Assembly: GCA_002793215.1 (NCBI GenBank)
Contig: PFPU01000162.1
Span: 1 to 42,177, forward strand
Source of the DNA: Flavobacteriales bacterium CG_4_10_14_0_2_um_filter_35_18
GTDB lineage: Bacteria; Bacteroidota; Bacteroidia; Flavobacteriales; Flavobacteriaceae
DNA: 42,177 nucleotides
Reading direction: 5' to 3'
Part shown: one piece after another, positions 34,807 through 42,177 of the stretch
Numbering within the stretch: the first letter of the stretch is position 1
Layout of the letters: each line of letters opens with the position of its first letter
Notes under the pieces: generated by a model
What the model was told of the DNA's origin: nothing
The model's database searches: none
What the model saw: only the letters and a program-made list of their open reading frames with translations
Made by a program: the position numbers and the translations under genes

Positions 34807-35040
34807 ATGTCTGACATTGCCTCTAGAGTAAAAGCAATAATCGTTGACAAACTAGGCGTTGACGAAAATGAAGTAACTATTGAAGCTAGCTTCACTAATG
34901 ATTTAGGAGCTGATTCACTTGACACTGTTGAATTAATCATGGAATTTGAAAAAGAATTTGACATTCAAATACCTGATGATCAAGCTGAAAACATCAGCAC
35001 AGTAGGTCAAGCTATTTCTTATATTGAAGCTGCTAAATAA
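34807..35040 (+). CDS. acpP: Acyl carrier protein
   Basis: A 77-residue acidic protein carrying growing acyl chains in fatty acid synthesis. The phosphopantetheine attachment Ser37 is in [15 protein letters not shown]. The surrounding four-helix pattern and overall acidity are typical. It is 10 bases before fabF and is the first gene of the fatty acid group. Confidence 0.97.
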   Translation: MSDIASRVKAIIVDKLGVDENEVTIEASFTNDLGADSLDTVELIMEFEKEFDIQIPDDQAENISTVGQAISYIEAAK

Positions 35041-35050
35041 TTAATTTAGT

Positions 35051-36301
35051 ATGAAATTAAGACGCGTAGTTGTAACTGGACTTGGTGCTTTAACACCAAT
35101 TGGTAATAATCTACAGGAGTATTGGAACGGCTTGGTTAACGGCGTTAGCGGAGCCGCCCCAATTACTCATTTTGATGCTTCCAAATTTAAAACGCAGTTT
35201 GCCTGCGAATTAAAAAACTTTGTTGCAACAGATTTTATCGACCGTAAAGATGCGCGCAAAATGGATCGATTTACCCAATATGCTATGGTGGCTGCCGATG
35301 AAGCCATTTTAGATTCGGGTTTAGATTTAAACCAACTAGATAAAGATCGGATTGGTGTTATTTGGGGTGCTGGCATTGGTGGTTTAGAAACTTTTCAAGA
35401 AGAAATTCTAAATTTTGCTAGTGGCGATGGTTCTCCTAGATTTAACCCATTTTTTATCCCAAAAATGATAGCCGATATTGCACCGGGCTACATTTCAATC
35501 AAATATGGATTTAGAGGCCCTAATTTTACCACGGTTGCAGCGTGCGCCTCATCGGCAAACGCCATGATTGATGCCTTAAATTACATCCGTTTAGGTTATG
35601 CCGATATTATGGTTTCGGGTGGCTCAGAAGCCGCTATAACCATTGCTGGTGTTGGTGGTTTTAATGCCATGTTTGCCTTATCAACACGCAATGATGATCC
35701 TAAAACGGCTTCAAGACCCTTTGACCGAGACCGAGATGGTTTTGTTCTTGGCGAAGGCGCAGGGGCGCTTATCTTAGAAGAATATGAACATGCTATTAAC
35801 CGCGGGGCGAATATTTATGCCGAACTGGTTGGTGGTGGTTTATCAGCTGATGCACATCATATTACAGCACCACATCCCGAAGGTTTAGGAGCTATTAACG
35901 TGATGCGTAGCTGCATCAAAAATGCTGGCTTAAAACCAGAAGATGTTGACGCAATTAATATGCACGGCACTTCTACCTCATTAGGAGATATTGCCGAATC
36001 AAAAGCAATAAAAGAAGTTTTTGGCAATCACGCTTACAATATTAACATCAATTCAACAAAGTCTATGACCGGCCATCTTTTAGGTGCTGCTGGCGCAGTT
36101 GAAGCCATCGCTTCAATTCTAGCTATAAAATATGGCATTGTTCCGCCTACCATCAATCATTTTAATGATGATGATCACATTGACAACAAATTAAATTTTA
36201 CCTTTAACAAAGCGCAAAAACGCGAAGTTAAGGTTGCGCTAAGCAATACTTTTGGATTTGGAGGTCATAACGCTTGTTTGCTTTTTAAAAAATTAGCTTA
36301 A
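35051..36301 (+). CDS. fabF: Beta-ketoacyl-ACP synthase II
   Basis: A condensing enzyme that elongates acyl-ACP with malonyl-ACP. 416 residues. The Cys-His-His triad is visible: Cys165 (TVAACASSANAM), His305 (INMHGTSTSLGD) and His342 (KSMTGHLLGAAG). The N-terminal VVVTGLGALTPIG and C-terminal SNTFGFGGHNACLLF are typical. It lies between acpP and rnc, with a 15-base gap to the latter, in a common bacterial order. Confidence 0.97.
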   Translation: MKLRRVVVTGLGALTPIGNNLQEYWNGLVNGVSGAAPITHFDASKFKTQFACELKNFVATDFIDRKDARKMDRFTQYAMVAADEAILDSGLDLNQLDKDRIGVIWGAGIGGLETFQEEILNFASGDGSPRFNPFFIPKMIADIAPGYISIKYGFRGPNFTTVAACASSANAMIDALNYIRLGYADIMVSGGSEAAITIAGVGGFNAMFALSTRNDDPKTASRPFDRDRDGFVLGEGAGALILEEYEHAINRGANIYAELVGGGLSADAHHITAPHPEGLGAINVMRSCIKNAGLKPEDVDAINMHGTSTSLGDIAESKAIKEVFGNHAYNININSTKSMTGHLLGAAGAVEAIASILAIKYGIVPPTINHFNDDDHIDNKLNFTFNKAQKREVKVALSNTFGFGGHNACLLFKKLA

Positions 36302-36316
36302 CCTCTTTAGCTATTA

Positions 36317-37045
36317 ATGAACTTTTTTCGCAAAAAATTAAAACTGAATTCTGATGATGATATTCGTTTTAGTAATGATTTGTCGAAAATTCTAGGTTTT
36401 AAACCAAAAAGTCTATCCATTTATAAGAAAGCTTTTACGCATAGTTCTGTAAAAAAAATTGACTTAGAAGGCAAACCCATAAATTACGAACGTTTAGAGT
36501 TTTTAGGAGATGCCGTAATAAGCACGGTTATCGCTGCTTACCTCTTTAAAAAAGCGCCTTTAGGCGATGAAGGTTATCTCACACAAATGCGCTCTAAAAT
36601 AGTGAGTCGTAGTTATTTAAACACGATTGGTAAAAATTTAAACTTGCTTGATTTTGTGAGTAGCAGTGTATCTGAAAGCCGTTTTAGTGACAATATTCAC
36701 GGAAATGTATTCGAAGCATTAGTTGGCGCTATTTATATTGATAGAGGTTTTGCCTATTGCGATGATTTTATCAATAATAAACTGATAATTCCCTATGTTG
36801 ATTTCAATCAATTGGAGCAAAAAATAACCAGTTATAAAAGTTTGATGATTGAATGGTGTCAAAAAGAAAAAAAAGATATTAAATTTGAAATTTATGAAGA
36901 TTCTGGCAACGAACTCATAAAACAATATAGTGTTAAACTATTTATTGATGGGGTTCAAATTGCAAAAGCCAGAGACACTTCAAAAAAGAAAGCTGAGGAA
37001 AAAACCGCACAAAGAGGCTATTACGCCATCCAAAATAAAATTTAA
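36317..37045 (+). CDS. rnc: Ribonuclease III
   Basis: Cuts double-stranded RNA in rRNA maturation and mRNA control. 242 residues. The catalytic signature is NYERLEFLGDAVI (~55-67), the second acidic motif is GNVFEALVGAIYIDRG (~127-142), and the C-terminal dsRNA-binding domain (~170-240) ends with KARDTSKKKAEEKTAQRGYY. The start has FFRKKLKLNSDDD. It sits in the acpP-fabF-rnc operon, 4 bases before the following gene. Confidence 0.96.
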   Translation: MNFFRKKLKLNSDDDIRFSNDLSKILGFKPKSLSIYKKAFTHSSVKKIDLEGKPINYERLEFLGDAVISTVIAAYLFKKAPLGDEGYLTQMRSKIVSRSYLNTIGKNLNLLDFVSSSVSESRFSDNIHGNVFEALVGAIYIDRGFAYCDDFINNKLIIPYVDFNQLEQKITSYKSLMIEWCQKEKKDIKFEIYEDSGNELIKQYSVKLFIDGVQIAKARDTSKKKAEEKTAQRGYYAIQNKI

Positions 37046-37049
37046 TACC

Positions 37050-37529
37050 ATGGCGAAACTACATACTTTAACGCTAGAGCTTGAGCATGATTACACATTG
37101 ATTTGTATTCATACCACTTTAGAGGATTATAGATTAGCCTATTATATTAACAAATCGCTAAACTTAAGATTTTTTAGAAATGAAACCGATTTAGACTTTG
37201 AAAATAGCAAGGCAAGCTTTTCGTTATTCGAATATGATGATCCTACAAATTTTGTAACCTATTACCTTATAGCCAATAAAAGCCTGTTAGTTGAATATAA
37301 AACCGCCACTAAAAACGCCTTATTTTATAATACGTTACTTGGTGAAACCATAGTGTCCTATCTTGTAAATGATCATAAAAAGGTGGATTTCTTTTTAAAA
37401 ATTTCAGAAGGTTTAACAAAACATCAAATAAATACCCTTGTAGAACAACTTAATAGCATAAAACAAGTTATTACTGCATTCACAATAAATCCAGAACAAT
37501 TAAAACAAAAAGAGCACTTAATATTTTAA
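37050..37529 (+). CDS. IPExxxVDY-family protein
   Basis: A 159-residue protein of unknown function that sits between rnc and pyk in flavobacteria. The frame is open further upstream inside rnc, but ATG 37050, 4 bases after the rnc stop, starts a sensible MAKLHTLTLELEHDYTLICI. The family hallmark is a C-terminal IPExxxVDYFLK stretch; here the corresponding segment is VNDHKKVDFFLKI, with IPE and the Tyr replaced. It is rich in aromatic and charged residues, with no signal peptide, so it is likely cytoplasmic. It is 2 bases before pyk and is probably co-translated. Confidence 0.85.
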   Translation: MAKLHTLTLELEHDYTLICIHTTLEDYRLAYYINKSLNLRFFRNETDLDFENSKASFSLFEYDDPTNFVTYYLIANKSLLVEYKTATKNALFYNTLLGETIVSYLVNDHKKVDFFLKISEGLTKHQINTLVEQLNSIKQVITAFTINPEQLKQKEHLIF

Positions 37530-37531
37530 AG

Positions 37532-38962
37532 ATGAAACATAAAGGAAAAAAAACTAAAATAGTAGCAACACTTGGTCCAGCTTGTAGCGATAGAGAAATT
37601 ATGAAAGACATGATGGCTGCCGGCGTCAATGTTTTTAGAATTAATTTTTCGCATGCCGATTATGCTGTGGTAGAACAAAATGTTAAAACAATTAGATCGC
37701 TCAATAAAGAACTCGATTATAATGTAGCGGTTTTAGCCGATTTGCAAGGTCCTAAATTACGCGTTGGTGTGATGCAAGAAGGTGTTGAACTAAAAGTAAA
37801 TGACCTATTTACCTTTACTACAAATAATTGTGAAGGCACTCAAGAAAAAGCCTATATGACCTATCAACATTTTCCACAGGATGTCAAGGCTGGTGAGCGT
37901 ATTTTAGTTGATGATGGCAAATTACTTTTTGAAGTAATAAGCACCAACGGCAAAGATGAAGTTGTTACTAAAGTTTTGCGTGGTGGAACTTTAAAATCTA
38001 AAAAAGGCGTCAATCTACCAAATACAAATGTCTCTCAGCCAGCCCTTACCAAAAAGGATGTTAAAGATGCTTTATTTGCCATAAGCCTTGAAGTTGATTG
38101 GATAGCACTTTCTTTTGTAAGAACTGCCGACGATTTAGATTTGCTCAATAAGCTTATCGCCGATAATTCAACGTATAAAATTCCCGTTATCGCTAAAATT
38201 GAAAAACCCGAAGCGCTTTTAAATATTTCTAAAATTTGTAGCCACTGCGATGGATTAATGGTTGCCCGTGGCGATTTAGGTGTTGAAATACCGATGGAAG
38301 AAGTGCCTTTGGTACAAAAAAGTCTCGTTGCTCAAGCCAAAAAAGCCCGAATTCCCGTAATTATCGCTACCCAAATGATGGAGACGATGATTGAAAATCA
38401 GGTTCCCACACGCGCCGAAGTGAATGATGTAGCCAACTCAATTATGGATGGCGCTGATGCCGTGATGCTCTCGGGAGAAACCTCAGTTGGAAAATACCCA
38501 TTAGAAGTTATCAAAAAGATGAGAAGCATCATTGAAAAGGTTGAAAATTCAGCCTTAATTAAAATGGACACCTCTTCTTTTAATACGGTTAACGAACGCT
38601 TAATTACTAAAACTATTTGCCAGCAAGCTTGCATTATGGCCGAAAATATTGACGTGGCAGCCATAAATACTTTAACCAATAGTGGTTATACAGCCTTTCA
38701 CATTTCGGCGCGAAGACCTCATGCTCATATTTTAGCCTTCACCTCTAACCGACGAATTATGGCAATGCTCAATTTGCTTTGGGGTGTAAAAGCCTTTTAT
38801 TACGAAAAAATGATGAGCACCGATGCCACCATAATCGACATCAATAATATTGCTAAAGAAAAAGGATACATTGATATGGGCGATTATACAATTTCTTTGA
38901 CCTCAATGCCTATAAAAGAAAAAGGAATGGTAAACACGCTAAGACTCACCCAAATAGATTAG
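37532..38962 (+). CDS. pyk: Pyruvate kinase
   Basis: Converts phosphoenolpyruvate and ADP to pyruvate and ATP in glycolysis. 476 residues. The N-terminus KTKIVATLGPACSDREIM and NVFRINFSHA are conserved. The catalytic Lys is in VIAKIEKPEAL, and Mg/PEP ligands are in GLMVARGDLGVEIP. The GETSVGKYP and MDGADAVMLSGE motifs are present, and the C-terminal allosteric domain begins around residue 350. It ends with a 4-base tail-to-tail overlap with the hydroxylase gene on the other strand. Confidence 0.97.
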   Translation: MKHKGKKTKIVATLGPACSDREIMKDMMAAGVNVFRINFSHADYAVVEQNVKTIRSLNKELDYNVAVLADLQGPKLRVGVMQEGVELKVNDLFTFTTNNCEGTQEKAYMTYQHFPQDVKAGERILVDDGKLLFEVISTNGKDEVVTKVLRGGTLKSKKGVNLPNTNVSQPALTKKDVKDALFAISLEVDWIALSFVRTADDLDLLNKLIADNSTYKIPVIAKIEKPEALLNISKICSHCDGLMVARGDLGVEIPMEEVPLVQKSLVAQAKKARIPVIIATQMMETMIENQVPTRAEVNDVANSIMDGADAVMLSGETSVGKYPLEVIKKMRSIIEKVENSALIKMDTSSFNTVNERLITKTICQQACIMAENIDVAAINTLTNSGYTAFHISARRPHAHILAFTSNRRIMAMLNLLWGVKAFYYEKMMSTDATIIDINNIAKEKGYIDMGDYTISLTSMPIKEKGMVNTLRLTQID

Positions 38963-40695
38963 CCAATTGCTAATAGGCCTTCGGCCACTAACTTACCAAA
39001 AGGCTTTTGAGATTTTAGCAGTTCTAAGCACTCAAAAACCTTTTGTTTTAAAGGTAAATTAGTAGTTTTTAAAAGCTCATAAAGTTCTAAATAAAGCAGC
39101 CATTCTAACTTGTAATTAGTTGTAAGTTCTTTAAAAACGGCTTCTAAAACCACAAAATCAGATGCTTTCGAAATTCTAAAATCTCGAACGGTTTGGTAAA
39201 GTTGATGCAATTTTTTATCCGCCTTAGCGTAATTAATTTTATGTGTTTTTTCATCGGGCGGATTAAAATGAAGTCCGTAATTTTCGGCATCGGCAACGCC
39301 AGCAAAAGCCGAAACAACCTCTGCGCCAACAGCCATATCATAAATACCCCATTCAGGCTTAAATAACACGGCTTCACCAAAAGTAACCGTGCAATTTTTA
39401 AATGAGATTAGGATGATTTTTCCTTGTAAATTGCGGCGTCCCGTAATAATTTCACCACACACCGTAACACCACCTTCAAAGGTCAACGAAGTATTTTTAC
39501 CTTCATATATGCCATAAGCTTCTAAATCGTTAGGCGACATATTTTCAATAGCGAGGTTTCTACCTTTAAGTTTTCCAATGGGCGAGCCAAAACCCGCTGC
39601 ATGATAGGATTTACCGTGACTAATGAGCTCTTTATTTTGATAAGCTAAAGCCGTTGGCGAGCTCGTTTGAAAATATATTGGAGATTCTTCAAACGCTAAA
39701 ACCCGGGTAAAAATGCCAGAAATTTGAATGCCCGTACTTAAAACGATGGTTCCTAAATTGCCCGATTCTATCAATTTTTTAACGCCTTTTAATCCCCCTT
39801 TTCTAAGTGAAAGCTTATTGGCAAATTCTTCTAAAACAACACTTAAATGAGCAAAATCGGGTGTTACAAACAGTTGCGGTTGCGGTTTGGTAATATCGAA
39901 TTGCGTTTGAGCCGCAGCAATGGTGTAAGGCAGTTTTTTAACTTTTGCACTCATACACCAAGCGCTTTCGCCGATAGATGACAACAAACCCGCACCGTAT
40001 ATTTTAGGATGCGTTAGGCTCCCAATTAGTCCATATTCAACAGTCCACCAATGCAAATTGCGCATTTGTGACATTTCGCTTGGCTGACCCATATTATCTG
40101 AAATTTCAGCAACGCGGCATTCAGCTTCGGCAATAGCCTTATCGGATGAATTTGGATCCTCTTTTATAATTGATAAATGCCGAATGGCTTCATATAATTC
40201 GTAATCTTTAGCCGATGAAATGGCTTTGCTGCCAATTTCGCCAAAGCGTCGTAAATATTCGGCATATTCTGGGTTAGCGATAATGGGCGCATGGCCGGCA
40301 GCTTCGTGAATAATGTCAGGAGCAGGCGTATATTCGATGTGTTCGGCCGTTCTAATATCAGCGGCTATAACCAAAACATTATAAGCTTGAAATTCCATAA
40401 AGGCGCTTGGCGGAATAAATCCGTCAACCGAAACCGCCGCCCAACCAATTTCTTTTAAAATACGATTCATGCCTTGCATATGCGGAATTTCTTCAGATGA
40501 GATTCCTGTTTTTGCCAATCCGTCAAGGTATGAATGGTGGGCATGTTGACTCAAATAGGCCATACTCTTTCGCATAACATAGCGCCAAACAGCCTGATCT
40601 TTTGCGGTATAAGTGTTATAAGGTTGCGCAATTACATAGCTTTGTAGATATTTAGGAAGTTTTTTTAAAACAGAATTGCGCTTAGCTATAGCCAT
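38959..40695 (-). CDS. Aromatic amino acid hydroxylase with long C-terminal extension
   Basis: A pterin-dependent, iron(II) monooxygenase, most likely of phenylalanine (forming tyrosine). At 578 residues it is about twice a typical bacterial phenylalanine hydroxylase. The catalytic core (~30-285) has the iron ligands His130 and His135 in PDIIHEAAGHAP and Glu220 in LHWWTVEYGLIG. There is no N-terminal ACT domain. The C-terminal ~290 residues form a beta-rich region (GTIVLSTGIQISGIFTRVL, LTFEGGVTVCGEIITGRRN, NCTVTFGEAVLFKPEW) plus a helical end, which I cannot assign. Phe, Tyr or Trp specificity is not certain. It is monocistronic and follows a terminator. Confidence 0.9.
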   Translation of the reverse strand: MAIAKRNSVLKKLPKYLQSYVIAQPYNTYTAKDQAVWRYVMRKSMAYLSQHAHHSYLDGLAKTGISSEEIPHMQGMNRILKEIGWAAVSVDGFIPPSAFMEFQAYNVLVIAADIRTAEHIEYTPAPDIIHEAAGHAPIIANPEYAEYLRRFGEIGSKAISSAKDYELYEAIRHLSIIKEDPNSSDKAIAEAECRVAEISDNMGQPSEMSQMRNLHWWTVEYGLIGSLTHPKIYGAGLLSSIGESAWCMSAKVKKLPYTIAAAQTQFDITKPQPQLFVTPDFAHLSVVLEEFANKLSLRKGGLKGVKKLIESGNLGTIVLSTGIQISGIFTRVLAFEESPIYFQTSSPTALAYQNKELISHGKSYHAAGFGSPIGKLKGRNLAIENMSPNDLEAYGIYEGKNTSLTFEGGVTVCGEIITGRRNLQGKIILISFKNCTVTFGEAVLFKPEWGIYDMAVGAEVVSAFAGVADAENYGLHFNPPDEKTHKINYAKADKKLHQLYQTVRDFRISKASDFVVLEAVFKELTTNYKLEWLLYLELYELLKTTNLPLKQKVFECLELLKSQKPFGKLVAEGLLAIG

Positions 40696-40740
40696 ATTTA
40701 TACCATTTGAATGTGGTAAAGTTAATTAATCTGAAAACAA

Positions 40741-40778
40741 AAAACGGGTAAAAGTTTGAACTTTTACCCGCTTTTTTT
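40741..40778. terminator. Strong bidirectional terminator
   Basis: CGGGTAAAAGTT (40745-40756) pairs with AACTTTTACCCG (40759-40770). T runs flank it on both strands (plus 40772-40778; minus-strand T run opposite the A run before 40745). It ends the HYR-protein transcript coming from the right and isolates the hydroxylase gene. Confidence 0.85.
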
Positions 40779-40799
40779 AGATGAATAACCCCCCGGTTA

Positions 40800-42177
40800 T
40801 TATCTTTCTTTAAATATAGTGGCGGTGTAAACTTTACCTTTGCAAGTTACTCTTGCATAATAAGTACCAGTTTTCTTACCTTTCATACTAAATTTAACAC
40901 CTGTTTTAAGGTCCTTAGAATGTTTTTGATAGATTCTATTTCCTTTACCATCATAGATTTCAATAGAGCCTTCACCTTTTTCGCTTAAGCCAACGCCAAC
41001 TTCATCTATTACAGGGTTAGGATAAATAATTGCTTTGATTTTAGACGCTTTAGATTTAGACTTATCATCTTTGCCGTTTTTATTTTCGTCATCGTCATCG
41101 TCATCGTCATCATCATTATTGGCGTGGTCATCGTCATCGTCATCATCATCATTATCAACAACAACATCTACATAAGATGAGGTACAAGTTGCCCCACAAG
41201 CGCCTAAAGTATCGCCGTGATTTTTGAGGTGTTTTTCTACGGCATTAACACTAATTTCAATAGTATGACTACCATTTCTACTGCTGTGATCAGTATCGTG
41301 GTCATCATTTCCTGATGATTCTTTGTGACAAACCAAAACTTTACCTTCGTATTTGCCGTGTTTATCGATGGCTCGGGCATCAATTACACAAACCGAAATG
41401 GTTGAAGTCGCTTGACATCCATTAGAATTGGTTACGGTTACCGTATAAATTGTGCTCAATTTAGGACTTACGGTAGGATTGGCAACACTCGCTACGAGTT
41501 CGCCAGTTGAACTTGACCACTGGTAAGTAAAGCCTGAGCCTCCAATTGTTTGGGTGCTTAGAGTCATACTTTGAGGTCCATAACCTAAGAAAATGGTATT
41601 TGTTGCTTGGGTAGCTACGGCAGTAAAGGCGTTTACACTGATGCTTGGCACATCGCCTAAAACCGTTACGGTAGCTGTGCCTGTTGACACATTGCCGTGA
41701 ACATCGGTTACCGTTAAGGTAACGATATGAGTACCTTGGTCGCCACAAACAAAAGTGCTAGGCGATACGCTCATACTAGCAATGCCACAATTGTCGGTTG
41801 AACCATTGTTTACTTGGTTGGCAGTTATGGTTGCCACGCCATTGGTTAAGGTAGTTGATATATTTTGAGTAATAAGCGTTGGCGCTTCGGTATCATTTAC
41901 GGTAACATTAAAGGTACAAGAAGAAGATCCAATAGCATTAGTAGCGGTTGCTGTTACAGCAGTAGTTCCAACGGCAAAATAGCTTCCCGGAGCGATTGAA
42001 TAAGTAATCACTGAGCTAGGGATTCCAACAGTTTCAGTAGCGGCGAAAGACACAATTGCGCCACAGCTACCTAAATCATTGTTAACGGTAATATCAGCAG
42101 GACAAACAATTACAGGCGCAATGCCAACAACGGTTACATTAAATGAACAGCTTGCGGTGTTACCTGAAGCATCGGTT
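40800..42177 (-). CDS. HYR-repeat surface protein with T9SS tail, C-terminal part
   Basis: A partial gene: the frame is open to the right edge (459 codons visible), so the N-terminus is missing. The GTG at 42053 is not a real start. In order: at least two HYR modules (APVIVCPADITVNNDLGSC, then YFAVGTTAVTATATN; NDTEAPTLITQNIS), an Ig-like module (FTYQWSSSTGELVASVANPT), a Cys/His motif region (CHKESSGN ... HGDTLGAC), an Asp-rich stretch, and a Por-secretion tail (IIYPNPVIDEVGVGL...). HYR modules occur in large adhesins of gliding bacteria. It is therefore likely a T9SS-exported adhesin or surface protein. The stop is followed by a strong terminator. Confidence 0.9.
   Translation of the reverse strand, partial: TDASGNTASCSFNVTVVGIAPVIVCPADITVNNDLGSCGAIVSFAATETVGIPSSVITYSIAPGSYFAVGTTAVTATATNAIGSSSCTFNVTVNDTEAPTLITQNISTTLTNGVATITANQVNNGSTDNCGIASMSVSPSTFVCGDQGTHIVTLTVTDVHGNVSTGTATVTVLGDVPSISVNAFTAVATQATNTIFLGYGPQSMTLSTQTIGGSGFTYQWSSSTGELVASVANPTVSPKLSTIYTVTVTNSNGCQATSTISVCVIDARAIDKHGKYEGKVLVCHKESSGNDDHDTDHSSRNGSHTIEISVNAVEKHLKNHGDTLGACGATCTSSYVDVVVDNDDDDDDDDHANNDDDDDDDDDENKNGKDDKSKSKASKIKAIIYPNPVIDEVGVGLSEKGEGSIEIYDGKGNRIYQKHSKDLKTGVKFSMKGKKTGTYYARVTCKGKVYTATIFKER
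41088..41156 (-). repeat. GAT/GAC codon repeat encoding poly-aspartate
   Basis: The codon run (GAT/GAC on the minus strand) encodes two Asp blocks of 8 and 9 residues separated by H-A-N-N, plus a flanking D-N. The 3-base unit allows in-frame length change by slippage. The run is placed between the Cys/His motif and the T9SS tail. Divalent-cation binding is plausible but not shown. Confidence 0.9.

Noticed and set aside
36930-37049. Longer start for the IPExxxVDY gene inside rnc
   Set aside because: The extension overlaps the rnc coding sequence and is of low quality; ATG 37050 right after the rnc stop is natural.
42054-42177. Gene start at GTG 42053 for the HYR protein
   Set aside because: The frame continues without a stop to the window edge and encodes more HYR sequence, so the gene is truncated by the window.

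Overview
The window looks like a chromosomal segment from a flavobacterium (Bacteroidota, probably Flavobacteriaceae). Four things point there: AT-rich DNA with almost no Shine-Dalgarno sequences; promoter cores of the TAnnTTTG type; C-terminal type IX secretion (T9SS) sorting domains on two large secreted proteins; and flavobacterial gene orders such as acpP-fabF-rnc-IPExxxVDY-pyk, ileS-traR-lspA and sufB-sufC-sufD-sufS. No tRNA, rRNA, CRISPR array, transposase or phage gene was seen. Both ends cut through genes.

Layout. 1-3213: end of a starch-utilisation locus, with the tail of a SusE/SusF-like starch-binding protein carrying a recent internal duplication, then a secreted GH13 alpha-amylase with a T9SS tail. 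3355-5203: two exported proteins of unknown function, convergent. 5363-6905: overlapping pabB-pabC for p-aminobenzoate (folate). 7042-13600: a tetR-tolC-hlyD-RND efflux operon behind a promoter almost touching the tetR start codon. 13707-17751 (minus): a patatin-like phospholipase fused to an outer-membrane barrel, and uvrC. 17839-19918 (minus): an ArsR-regulated metal(loid)/thiol cluster (arsR, CxxC mini-thioredoxin, rhodanese with a four-cysteine tail, ArsP/DUF318 permease) with two copies of a promoter-operator module. 19995-25125 (minus): lspA, a small exported protein, a TraR/DksA-like protein and ileS.

25327-33604: the SUF iron-sulphur assembly genes sufA, sufB, sufC, sufD and, after three unrelated genes (an exported barrel-like protein, a serine hydrolase and a small lipoprotein), sufS. 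sufC has its own well-spaced promoter and a four-copy octamer repeat directly before its start codon. No sufE is in the window. 33613-34642 (minus): rnhA overlapping purN. 34807-38962: acpP, fabF, rnc, an IPExxxVDY-family gene and pyk. 38959-40695 (minus): an aromatic amino acid hydroxylase with a long C-terminal extension of unknown function. 40800-42177 (minus): the C-terminal part of a giant HYR-repeat surface protein with a Cys/His motif, a poly-aspartate stretch and a T9SS tail.

Most of this is conserved housekeeping. I did not find a clearly new multi-gene system. The strongest leads are the ArsR/thioredoxin/rhodanese/permease cluster with its duplicated operator, the sufC leader repeat and internal promoter, the unexplained hydroxylase extension, and the Cys/His plus poly-Asp region of the HYR protein.
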